Origin: Symsagittifera roscoffensis
Taxonomy: Eukaryota; Xenacoelomorpha; Acoela; Convolutidae
NCBI RefSeq assembly: GCF_963678635.1
Contig: NC_087062.1
Span: 55,813,970 to 55,877,969 of the forward strand
DNA: 64,000 nt
Reading direction: 5' to 3'
In this document: positions 10,316 through 19,418 of the stretch, piece after piece
Numbering within the stretch: the first letter of the stretch is position 1
How the letters are laid out: every line of letters begins with the position of its first letter
The notes under the pieces: model-generated
Seen by the model: the letters and a program-made list of their open reading frames with translations, nothing else
The model's database searches: none
What the model was told of the DNA's origin: nothing
Position numbers and translations under genes: made by a program

Positions 10316-10764
10316 GAATTACCTTACCGACTCAAGAATTACCTTACCGACTCAAGAATTGACCAAATTAAGAATTCTCTAGAAATGTCTCCTTGCAAAT
10401 ATTTGCTGCAGGTGTCGATTATCGCGAGTTCAATCAAGATTTCCCTTTCTGTCTCTCGCTTGAGTATAATTGGATTTTCAACTTTGTTTATCAAACTTGA
10501 TCTGAAAACAGAAACCACATTAAGACTTAATATGTCATGTTCCTAACCTAGAAACCCCCCTTTTACCAGTATGGTTAAAATCTTATCATTTTCATTCCAC
10601 TTAAAACAATTCAATTGGATTTTCCTTAAAAGCATGCAGATCCATTTTATGTTTAAGCACCGTTAATCCTTCTAAAATCAATTGTCATGCCAATCGCGTC
10701 TTAAGATCCCTTTACCTGTGCCGCACCCCAGTACCTAACTCAAGACTCCTCCCTCACGCCCAAC
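10316..10764 (-). promoter_or_regulatory. Inter-ORF region with splice-like signals upstream of the SGNH ORF
   Basis: No ORF lies in this stretch between the end of pol and the SGNH ORF. On the minus strand there is a donor-like ACAG/GTAAAG (junction 10716/10715) and a strong acceptor-like TTTCTGTTTTCAG ending at 10502, about 185 bp before the SGNH start. Polypyrimidine-TTTTCAG is the acceptor style of nematodes. Acceptors placed before a downstream ORF are how env-bearing Gypsy elements and retroviruses make subgenomic RNA. The two sites could form a 214-bp intron, or the acceptor could take a donor from the 5' leader. A 20-bp direct repeat lies next to the SGNH start (about 10312-10351). 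Confidence 0.4.
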
Positions 10765-12162
10765 TCAGGCGATGCTCAAATAGTATTTCTTGTGAAGATA
10801 CACCATTATCTCAGTTTCCGCGAAGACTACGTGTAGGATAGCGTACAATTCCCTTGAGCTCAATTTGCCCCTGTTTGGGTCATACACCGTCATTGAGACC
10901 TCCGTTATTCCTCTTTCAATCATGAAGTCTAGTCGTCTTGTTAGTGCCAACATCACGTGTTCGGGATCAATTGTGTTCCTGTCATTGACCCTCGTCACTA
11001 GGAAACACAGATATTTGCCCGGGACTTGTGCTACTGATGGTGGAAGCGCTGCCATCCCTCCCAGTCCTGGTCTCTGTCTGAACAGAAACTCCACATTCTG
11101 GTACTCTCTTATGAAGTCAGCTTCCAATCTTGATTTGAAACTCATGTCCGCCGTGACGCAGATCGCGCTAGTCCTGTTTGACAGGATGAAGTCGCTATCC
11201 GTTATCATGATGTTTTCCGAGTACTCATTGGGTATTTCAAACTTCGTTTTGAAATTCCGACCTATGGTAGGCTCTGGCTCTTCTTCTTCCAGTTCCAATT
11301 CGCTTGTTTCTCTCACTTCCTTGAGCTTCTTTATCATCAAATTTTTGGTGTGGGTAAGTCCTACCCCCACTCCCCGGACAAAAATATTTATCGACGTCCC
11401 CGTCGATGTTGTCGGGTCTGAATTGTCCGGAGGAATGTCCAGTGGCCTGTCTGTTGCCGTCCATCCGAAAAGAGGGTCCTCTGTCTTTATATAATTTGCC
11501 GATGACACGTCGACTTGTTGAATGCTTTGTCCTTCGTGGCTCTCGTCTTTGACATCGCGCATCCACTCTAGTATCCTCAAGTTCGTGTTCTCCCTCCTCT
11601 CTATCTCACTCTGTTCGAGATCCGTCTCCAATTCTGGTGTCGAGTAGTCTTCCTGCGGATAGTGTCCACCATCGTCAATGACCTGCCATTCCTCTTCGGC
11701 TTCCAGTTCGCCTGCACTCAGTAGTTCCTCGCCCAATTTGTCTGGCTGTATCTTATCGATCAAGAAGTCATCCCCGTATCTGTTGTACCTCATGCCGGTC
11801 CGTTTACGATTGCCAGTCCTGGTTCCCGGTGGTATTGGTCGATCTGGCTCCATCCACTTCGGCACCTCATCTTGCTCCGGGTCGTTCCAGTCTTCTTCTA
11901 CAAACGATCCTGCTTCAGACTCCACCTCTATCTTTTCATTGTCGTCCAAACTCAAGTTCTCATTACCATCATTTTTCTCTCTGGTGCCTTTTTCATTCAC
12001 TTCACACGCTGGCTCTACCACCAGGTACTCGAGACCCTCCATGTCCTTCGGTATGCACCAGTCCTCCGGGGACGGAACGTGAGGCTTCAGATTTTCATAA
12101 TGTGCTGCTCGCCCGGTACTCAAGCGGTAAAACCGTCCTTGTTGATGAACTTCCGTTATCAT
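10765..12162 (-). CDS. Pol C-terminal tail with a macro-like domain
   Basis: Residues 1-40 look like the end of a Gypsy integrase C-terminal domain (GRFYRLSTGRAAHYENLKPH). Residues 55-250 are acidic and disordered, with a patch (RYNRYGDDFLID) of the kind found near the end of many Gypsy Pols. Residues about 317-460 resemble a macro (ADP-ribose-binding) domain: an ICVTADM strand, then a GLGGMAALP Gly-rich stretch, a YLCFLVTR strand, a long helix, an ITEVSMTVYDPNRGKL strand-loop, and a final helix before EIMVYLH. Macro domains bind or hydrolyse ADP-ribose. The usual Gly-rich phosphate loop looks altered, so binding is uncertain. The order and spacing of strands match the family better than any alternative I considered. 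Confidence 0.65.
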   Translation of the reverse strand: MITEVHQQGRFYRLSTGRAAHYENLKPHVPSPEDWCIPKDMEGLEYLVVEPACEVNEKGTREKNDGNENLSLDDNEKIEVESEAGSFVEEDWNDPEQDEVPKWMEPDRPIPPGTRTGNRKRTGMRYNRYGDDFLIDKIQPDKLGEELLSAGELEAEEEWQVIDDGGHYPQEDYSTPELETDLEQSEIERRENTNLRILEWMRDVKDESHEGQSIQQVDVSSANYIKTEDPLFGWTATDRPLDIPPDNSDPTTSTGTSINIFVRGVGVGLTHTKNLMIKKLKEVRETSELELEEEEPEPTIGRNFKTKFEIPNEYSENIMITDSDFILSNRTSAICVTADMSFKSRLEADFIREYQNVEFLFRQRPGLGGMAALPPSVAQVPGKYLCFLVTRVNDRNTIDPEHVMLALTRRLDFMIERGITEVSMTVYDPNRGKLSSRELYAILHVVFAETEIMVYLHKKYYLSIA

Positions 12163-12198
12163 GAATGGTCCCCTCCACTTCTTGAGTAGTTTCTTCGT

Positions 12199-13518
12199 TC
12201 ACTTGGGCGGTATGACATTTTGAAAGACCCACACGTATTGGCCCACCTCATATGGCTTTGCTTTTAATATTTTTTCGTCATATTTTCTGCGTTGCCTCAT
12301 TTGCGCTTGCGCCGTGTTCCTCCTGCATAGCTCGTTTAGCTCCTGTTGTCTTTTGATCGCTTCTTTCACGTATGCCTGAGGCGACGTCCTTTTTCCCTCG
12401 TATTCCGGGTAAAAGAATGTCAGAGGCATTGCTCTCTCCCTGCCCGTCAACATCATGAAGGGACTGATGCCCGTCGTTGAGTGCTGTGTACTGTTGTAGG
12501 CCCCTACTACCTTTGGCAGGTATTTATCCCAGTCCGTCATGTATCTTGAGCAGTACACCCTTAACATGTTGACCAGTGTCCTGTTCTGTCACTCTACCAA
12601 CCCGTTGGTCTGTGGATGGTAGGTTGTCGAGTGTGCGTGAGCAATGTGCGATCTCCTCATCAATTCTTTTGTCAAGTCCCCCACAAAAGCTTTGCCGTTG
12701 TCCGACTGGAAAGTCATTGGACAACCATACCGCGATATCCAATGCGTTATCAGATGATCACATGTCTCCTCGGCCGAGGCTGTCTGGCACGGAACCGCAT
12801 CCGCCAACTTTGTGAAGTGATCTATTATAACCAGTATCTGGTTATATCCCGACTCCGTCATGCAGATTTTTTGATGGTCTATCTGCACCACTTCATTGAA
12901 CTCTGAGCTCTCGACGGACTTGAGGGGAAACTTCATCTTCCTTGGGTCTTTTACCTGGAGGCATGCCAAGCAGGCATTCACCCATCTCTCGCAAGCTTTT
13001 CTCATTCCTGGCCAATCAAACCTGTGAAGTATCCTTTGTTGTACTTTATCTATCCCCTGGTGCCCCACCTGGTCGTGCGATCTGAAAAGCACCTCCGTTT
13101 GATACAATTGTGGCAGTATGATGAGGTTGTGTTTGTGTAATATCTTCTCCTCATCTTTCCTCTTGCATGCTACCACCCCCTCAGCTGTGTGGTAGAGTAA
13201 GTCTTTCTTCTCTTTGTAGAACTGGCTCAAGATCTTGTAGCTGTCTTCCTCGAGTTCCCCCTTCTCCTTGACCCCCGACTGGATCCATTTGGAGAGGTTA
13301 CTTGTCATTTTGTCATTCTTTTGGGCTCTTATTAGGTCTGACAGCCTATATCTTGCCTTGACATGCTCCTTTAGCGCCATGATCTGTCCATTCATCTCAC
13401 CAGGGTTGTGGATGTCATCACTCAGCTTCACGCATATCATCCTTTTCACGTTTTTCATATCATCTTCAGATTCGTTCTGACGTTTGAGTTGCATGATAAT
13501 TCCCTGAATGGCTTCCAT
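12199..13518 (-). CDS. Integrase region of pol (Ty3/Gypsy)
   Basis: The N-terminal zinc-binding domain is plain: HDQVGH followed by CLAC (the HHCC pattern). The catalytic core has the DDE triad: Asp in VVQIDHQK, Asp in FQSDNGKAF and Glu in HPQTNGLVE. Downstream is the usual Gypsy stretch (YNSTQHSTTGISPF) and a charged C-terminal part ending near VGQYVWVFQN, which continues into the macro-bearing tail. The enzyme inserts the DNA copy into host DNA inside the nucleoprotein complex. The region is not read in a single frame throughout. Confidence 0.88.
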
Positions 13519-14035
13519 GAAACCGCAATTTTCTCAAGTTCTTCACCAACTCGTATCTCCTGTACGTCCAGATTGTACGTTCCTGAAGATGGATCTGTCT
13601 GTAACTCCCTGTCGTGGTGCCTTGTCTTCTCTTCCGCCAATATCATGCACAGACTGTCTTGGTTTTCGCTGCTCTCATCCGAGTCTTCATCCCATTCTTC
13701 ACGCTCCCCGGACAATTTTCCTTCTCCGGTTTCTTCTTCCGTGAACATGGAACACTCCCCGGACTCTTGACCTACCCCAGGTGTTCAGTATTTTCTTTGA
13801 ACGTCACTTTCTTTTTTCTAACCTTGGTCTGCTCCAGAATGTTTTCGGGGATTTTGTCAACTAGTGACCGCACGACATCTTTGCTGTCAGTGACGCTTCC
13901 TCTTGAGGAGTCAGTATTGTTCACTGTTTCTTTTCTCCGAAGTATAGTGACTTCCGGTTCCTCTTGACCCTTCTCTTGGATCACGGGCTTCTCATCTGAT
14001 AGTTTCTCGAGCAACCTCATTAAGTCATCATCTAT
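13519..14035 (-). other. Acidic linker between RNase H and integrase
   Basis: The minus strand here has short coding-like frames rich in Glu, Asp, Ser and Lys, with no fold I recognise. It sits between the RNase H end and the integrase zinc domain, where Gypsy Pol normally has only a short connection. It also contains the internal copy of the polypurine tract (13754-13766). Confidence 0.5.
13754..13766 (-). other. Internal copy of the polypurine tract (possible central PPT)
   Basis: The 13 nt GAGTCCGGGGAGT (minus strand) are identical to the tract beside the 3' LTR at 1319-1331. A second plus-strand primer site inside pol is known in lentiviruses and in some LTR retrotransposons such as Ty1. 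Whether this copy primes is not shown by sequence. Confidence 0.35.
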
Positions 14036-16789
14036 CTATGCAGTTCCTGCTTCTACCTGATTAATATCATAGCCTTTTGCCTTGAGCGTCTCCCTCACGA
14101 TCTTCGACTTTAGTATTATTTCTATCGGAATCCTTCTGCTCTTCTTCAAGATGGTCTTTTCTGGAGGTTCTTTAGGTAATTCAGGATGATCTTCAATCGG
14201 TTTGCCTGATTTGTCCAGCCATCTCGTGAGTGGAAGATTGTCATACGTTTCCTTGTCCATGAAGGAGAAGCCATCTTTGATTTCAGGTCTGTCTGCCTCT
14301 CTTTGCTCTTGTCTCTCATAGAACTCCGTCTTCTTACTCAAGCTGTCGGCATTCTGATGTTTATCTCGTGTTCTATGCTCAATTATCATGTTGTATCCGT
14401 CCAGGCGAACTATCCACCTCCCAATGTAACTTTGGTCCATTGAGTACGTCTTCAGCCAGCTCAGTGCTCGATTGTCGACTCGCAACTTGAATGGCTCACT
14501 GCCCAGGTATGCCCTGTATTTCTCGACAAAGGTAACCACCGCGAACATCTCTACTTTCGGTGCTCCGTACTTCATTTCCGTGTCACTCAGGACTTTGCTC
14601 CCGTACGCTATTGGTCTCAAGACTGTCTTCCCATTCCATTCTTGTTCTTGATGGAGAATTCCAGAAATCGCGACTACCGACGCATCCGTGTCCAGCACGT
14701 ACATCCCGTTCTCAGTCGGCATACCCAGTACTGGTGCCTCACATAGCTCTTTCTTTATTCTCTGGAATGACTCTTCTGCTGCGTTGTTCCACGTGAACTT
14801 CTTGCCCTTGTGTCTCATTAATTGTTGCATCGGGTATACCTTGTCCGCATAGCCTTTGATGAACTCTCTATAATAGTTAGCGAAACCCAGGAAGCTCATC
14901 AACTGGTGTTCTGTCTTCGGTGATTTCCAGGTTAGGACTGCTTCCACGGCGTCCGGATCAGGTCTGATGCCGTGCTTGTCTACCATCCTGCCCAAGTATT
15001 TTATTGAGTCCTTGAGTATCTCGCACTTTGATGGTTTACACTTTAGCCCCGACCTTTTCATGCATGCGAACACTTCGTCAAGTCTCTCAATGTGGTCTTC
15101 CAATGTGGTCGTCGCTATTACCACGTCATCCACGTAGCACATTACCAGATTGCCATACTTCTTCGTCACGCCTATCAGCGCGTGTGCCATCAACCGCTGA
15201 AACGTGGCTGTGGCGTTGCAAAGTCCAAACGGCATCCGTTTCCATTGAAACAGACCCAACTCGCAGGCAAACCCTGTCTTGTCCCTGTCCTGCTTCCTTA
15301 GTGGTACCTGCCAAAAGGCCGAGCCTAAATCAAGAGTCGTAAAAAACTTTGCATCACCTGACTTCGAGAGGCTCTCATCAATCCTAGGTATGGGATAGGC
15401 ATCCTTCACCGTGATGGAGTTCAGGTATCGAAAGTCACAACAAAACCTCAACTGGTCGCCTTTCTTTTTGGCCATCACTACTCCACACGCCCACGGTGAC
15501 TTGGATGGTTCTATCATGTCATACTCTAGTAACGTCTCGATTTCTTTTCTACACGCCTCCGATTTGTGTGGGGTCATGCGCCTCGCCCTCTCCCTGTGCG
15601 GTACCGCGTCCTCCTCAAGTTCTATTTCATGCTCAACAAAATTACAACACCCGATATCCGCTTTATGCCTCGAAAAAACTTCTTCGTTCCGCTCTAGTAC
15701 GTCCTTGATGGCTTCGAGCAGTTCATCTTTCAGTTTGCCCCTCAAATGTTCAATCTCCGGCAGAACCGGTTTATCAGTTTGCATTTCATCTAGTGTGGGC
15801 CGCTCTGGAAAGTTCGAACAGCTCGACAGCCCATCGTCCGTCTCTGACTTAAGTGATTTAACAAGACCTGCAGAATCTTTTATTTTCTGCAATCGTCTCA
15901 AGATACAAATTTTGTCCCTATGATTGGGACAATCAACAACTTCATTTTGTTTTGAGTTCTCAGTTGTTTCATATCGGGTTTTAACCGGTAAAGCATATCC
16001 CAGTTTCCTCCCTCTCTGTATCGTGATCGGTATATCAAGAGTATTCAACAAGACACTGACGCAGAGGCCGCTCTTCGTTATCGAGAAGGATCTTCCTAAA
16101 ACAGCAGCACTTTGACTATTAGGATTCGGAACTATACACACTTGCTTGTTGTCACTTAGTTCATTGTAGTTTTTCATCCTCAAGCCTACGATTGCCGCTT
16201 CATTCGCCTTTAACCTCACCCTCCTACTCAAGATTACCGGTGCTTTGGTTTCATTTGCCATTATTAAATTTACCGGTTTGATTGCGTATCTCCTATCCGG
16301 GTTCCGTATCCTGAACATTGCGTTATTTAGATCAATCGCTACATCGAAATTCCTGATGAAGTCTCTGCCCAAAATGAATTGGTCAGATTCATCTAGGTTT
16401 TCTACCACGAGAAAGCTCATCCACAGGTTACGTTCCCCCAAATTGAGGGCTATTATCGGCGTTCTGCCCAGCACCCGAAGGGCCCCTTTGTTTGCAGCTG
16501 ACAGCCGTATTCTCGAGTCTATCAAATCACCTTTGTTAAAGCCCATTCGTTCCCAAGTTTCGATTGGTATGACGCTCAAGACTGCTCCCGTATCAAGTAA
16601 CCCACGTAACTGAGTCTTTTTGCCACTTATGTCTAGCACGTGCCCTGTCACATCTGCCTCCGTTCCGATGTGCATCGCATCTTCTTCAAGCATGGCGCAG
16701 TGTCCAATCGATCTCACTTTCAACTCTTTATCATCAAATTTTCGGTGTGGGTAAGTCCTGCCCCCACTGTCCCAAGACCACTGTCCCAA
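14036..16789 (-). CDS. Protease - reverse transcriptase - RNase H part of pol
   Basis: This 917-aa open frame carries: an aspartic protease with LLDTGAVLSVIP (DTG at 66-68) and the flap-side ILGRDF (139-144); a reverse transcriptase at about 413-600 with MPFGLCNATATFQ and the catalytic YVDD (552-555); a connection with FLGFANYYREFI; and an RNase H with LDTDAS (Asp700), Glu747, Asp772 and HQNADSLSKK (Asp814). All are standard Ty3/Gypsy motifs, and the catalytic residues are present. It copies RNA to DNA and processes the polyprotein. The start shown is the first Met of the open frame; the first 25 residues come from a 42-bp module that also occurs at 11329-11370, so the true start may differ. 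No Gag or zinc knuckle precedes it. Confidence 0.93.
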   Translation of the reverse strand: MGQWSWDSGGRTYPHRKFDDKELKVRSIGHCAMLEEDAMHIGTEADVTGHVLDISGKKTQLRGLLDTGAVLSVIPIETWERMGFNKGDLIDSRIRLSAANKGALRVLGRTPIIALNLGERNLWMSFLVVENLDESDQFILGRDFIRNFDVAIDLNNAMFRIRNPDRRYAIKPVNLIMANETKAPVILSRRVRLKANEAAIVGLRMKNYNELSDNKQVCIVPNPNSQSAAVLGRSFSITKSGLCVSVLLNTLDIPITIQRGRKLGYALPVKTRYETTENSKQNEVVDCPNHRDKICILRRLQKIKDSAGLVKSLKSETDDGLSSCSNFPERPTLDEMQTDKPVLPEIEHLRGKLKDELLEAIKDVLERNEEVFSRHKADIGCCNFVEHEIELEEDAVPHRERARRMTPHKSEACRKEIETLLEYDMIEPSKSPWACGVVMAKKKGDQLRFCCDFRYLNSITVKDAYPIPRIDESLSKSGDAKFFTTLDLGSAFWQVPLRKQDRDKTGFACELGLFQWKRMPFGLCNATATFQRLMAHALIGVTKKYGNLVMCYVDDVVIATTTLEDHIERLDEVFACMKRSGLKCKPSKCEILKDSIKYLGRMVDKHGIRPDPDAVEAVLTWKSPKTEHQLMSFLGFANYYREFIKGYADKVYPMQQLMRHKGKKFTWNNAAEESFQRIKKELCEAPVLGMPTENGMYVLDTDASVVAISGILHQEQEWNGKTVLRPIAYGSKVLSDTEMKYGAPKVEMFAVVTFVEKYRAYLGSEPFKLRVDNRALSWLKTYSMDQSYIGRWIVRLDGYNMIIEHRTRDKHQNADSLSKKTEFYERQEQREADRPEIKDGFSFMDKETYDNLPLTRWLDKSGKPIEDHPELPKEPPEKTILKKSRRIPIEIILKSKIVRETLKAKGYDINQVEAGTA

Positions 16790-17045
16790 GACTAGTGTCC
16801 CAAGACCACTGTCCCAAGACCACTATCCCAAGACCACTGTCCCAAGACCACTGTCCCAAGACTAGTGTCCCAAGACCACTGTCCCAAGACCACTATCCCA
16901 AGACTGTATTGTCTCAAGGCTGTACTGTCCCAAGACTGTACCAAGACTGTTCTGGTCCAAGACTATCCCAGGACTGCACTGTCCCAAGACTGTCCCCAGA
17001 CTGCACTGTCCAAGACTTCTTTGGCACTGTCCCAAGACTATTAAC
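16768..17045. repeat. 14-bp tandem repeat array in the element leader
   Basis: A run of a 14-bp unit (ACTGTCCCAAGACC and close variants) begins just upstream of the protease ORF and becomes irregular towards 17045. The most regular part is 16768-16915. It sits where gag would normally be. Confidence 0.85.
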
Positions 17046-18513
17046 AAGTGTTTGAGCGGTGGGACTTCTTTCTTCTTCGTTTTAGGGACTTCTTGATTCA
17101 CTGTACCTTGCACCACCACTCAAGCTCTAGTAAAAATTTTCCCAAAAACCCTCTCTTAGTGGCCAAATGCTGACCCCCTTTTTTAGTTACCTCTTTTTCA
17201 ATGTTCCAAGCAACTTGAAACCAAAACCTGTGCTCAGGTATCTTGTGATCACCTGTTCGTATCAAAACCAAACACAAATCCTTGCCAAAACGCAACAAAA
17301 TCTAAGCAAGAAAAAGTAATAAAAACAGAGAGATGAACCCACCTAAAATTCAAAGGTGACAATTGTCTCCCTTCTATCGAAAAAATGTCTGGTACCTAAT
17401 TGCCACGCGTTCTCCTCCCCCCTGCTAGCGATCTTATGGGGTATCACAAAAACTGTCTATGTCCGTCCCCCCTACCGATCCGACCAGGGTACCTACCTTA
17501 ACCTGATTCTAATTTTGGATATCCGCTTCCTATGACCAACGCGTGTAAATATCTAATGTAACTAAGTCGACGATGCCGAGCAATTAGTTACTCTAATGTG
17601 TCCCCCCTTTTTACAAATTATAACCGCCAACCTCTAACTTAACTAGCCCCCCTTCTAACCTCCCCCCTTTTTAGCCCCCCTTCTTAAGCCTAAAATTACC
17701 TTAAGCGCCGGGTGCTAAACCTCTCAAGAGAAAACCGTAGACCTGTCTCCAGGCCTGGTCAAGTAAAAACGTTCCTCAAAACCGGGGGATATCGCTTATC
17801 CAATTTTACACTTATTTCCTATAATGTAATGTGAATTTTAACGATACCCGTTCTGCCCAACTTGAGAACTCGAGAACTGCCAAATCCTTCTTGGCTACTT
17901 TCCCACTCGACTGGTCACCTCTTCCAGTCCAGTCTCCTATTGGTTCAGCTCAAGTGCTCCTGAACCACTTTCCCACTCGGCTGGTCACCTCTTACAGTCA
18001 AGTCTCCTTGTTGTCCAGCTAAGTTCCAAGCTATCTAAAAACCCTTGACAACGCCCCTCACTCGGGCACTTTATTGAGGTTACTGGGTTAAATTGCTAGG
18101 TTGATCGAAACGATCGAACTTGTAAAACAGTATGGGTAGATTATTTAATTAATAGAAAGGTTTGATCCAACTAATCTGGTGTCAAAGTCACTGTCTTTTT
18201 TCGTTTTATGGTTTTTGTTCCTTTTTCTATTCTTTTCTGGTTTTTGTTTCGCTTTTTGTCTTTTTGCTCGTGTTTTTGTCCCCCTAGTTGCCCCCTTTTA
18301 CTCGGTTAGCTAAGCCTTGTTCGGAGAGCGTACCAGAAAGTTTTCTCGAGTTTTCGTTAAAAAGCTATCACGGTACAACCGTAAGGTTTGCACGTTCCTG
18401 CCGAACCGTACCACCGGTACTCTAGAATGGGCATGCAGCCCGAAGCTGTCTCAAGTGGGTTTGACTCCGTAGTCTTGATGTCGTAAACACCCAGGAGCGC
18501 CATAAAAACACTA
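16790..18513 (-). other. 5' leader of the giant element, no gag seen
   Basis: This 1.7-kb interval between the 5' LTR and pol has the 14-bp array, C-rich blocks (about 17400-17700) and a roughly 69-bp direct duplication (about 17897-18012), but no long ORF on either strand. A 61-aa minus-strand ORF (18357-18542) starts inside the LTR and ends in the leader, so it would lie near the 5' end of the RNA. A candidate primer-binding site, TGGCGCTCCTGGGTG on the minus strand, begins 11 nt after the LTR; I cannot name its tRNA. Confidence 0.55.
18487..18502 (-). other. Candidate primer-binding site
   Basis: The minus strand reads TGGCGCTCCTGGGTG starting 11 nt after the 5' LTR ends. A TGG start is what a tRNA 3' CCA end would pair with, but an 11-nt gap is long, and I could not match it to a tRNA. 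Confidence 0.3.
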
Positions 18514-19418
18514 TGTAACATTCGTCTACTGTAGTCACACATGAGGCTTAAGAAAAATAGGCCCTATAACCATTGGCTCAAGAGTCAGGGACACTATCTC
18601 TTGTGTTTTTCTACCTCAAATCAGTCGGAGCCAATTCGGTTCGCTTGTGGCATGAGACTACGACCCGTTACAGCTTAAAGGCTACTACCAAAATATCCCC
18701 CCACTCTAGAAATAAGAACGTCCCCATACTTAGGTCTCTAGATACCCAAAATACATGAACGCCGTTAAAAACCGGGTCGGAACAATCCGTTAAGTTACTT
18801 TTTATTAGACAGTGGAACTTTGATCCATTTCAGATGGATCAACCTAAAACTCGCCTTACCTCAACATAACAATCATAAAACACACTCTAGAAATTTAAAT
18901 TGAGTACTCACATTGTAGCACGCTCAAAAACCGGGAGTAATTAAGTCGGTAATCAACTCGAGAATTAAATAATGTAACTAAATGAGTTTAATGTTTATCA
19001 GTTTCAATAACAAGGACAAGTTTTTACTCTAGAATATAGTTTCTCGTGAGCCATTGGGACACTCAAGTTGTCCACCTTTCCACCGAAGGTTCACTCTAGT
19101 CCAATTCGAATAACAATCCAGTCGATCAATGATAGTCCAGTTCTCGGGAATACGCTTGTCTCTGTTTCAGATGGGACAGCTCTACTCTAGTTTTATTGTG
19201 ACGGAAATTGCGAATAGCAATTTCCCACTGTTTTATCTGGCAACTTTCCCGCGATTGTTACTCGATCGTTCTGATTTCTCTTTTTCGGTTTTCAGTTATC
19301 GCGAGAAAATCGTGCATGACAGGCTCCATTCGAATTTTTGAAAAATCAAATTTCACTCCAAAATTAAGCGTTCTTGTTTTTCTCAAGGTCAAACTTCCAA
19401 ATATGACCGACTGGCACA
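18514..19418 (-). repeat. 5' LTR of the giant Gypsy element (right copy)
   Basis: This is the 905-bp partner of 413-1317 with about five substitutions and no indels. For the minus-strand element this is the upstream LTR, which should hold the promoter. I did not find a convincing TATA box or poly(A) signal that I would place. Confidence 0.95.

Larger units (their letters stand above)
413..19418 (-). mobile_element. Giant Ty3/Gypsy LTR retrotransposon with extra ORFs after pol
   Basis: Two direct 905-bp repeats (413-1317 and 18514-19418), both TG...CA, bound a 17.2-kb interior whose long ORFs all read on the minus strand. The Pol order protease, reverse transcriptase, RNase H, integrase is that of Ty3/Gypsy. 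Three things are unusual: there is no gag between the 5' LTR and pol; pol ends in an acidic tail with a macro-like domain; and about 9 kb of extra ORFs follow pol, including one with two SGNH-hydrolase-like domains. The two LTRs differ at about five sites (about 99.4% identical), so insertion was recent. No clear target-site duplication is seen. It looks nearly whole, with roughly three to six reading-frame interruptions, some of which could be normal for the family. It is richer in GC than the sequence to its right. Confidence 0.92.

Noticed and set aside
10865-11494. 209-aa plus-strand ORF
   Set aside because: Antisense shadow of the Pol tail with its macro-like domain.
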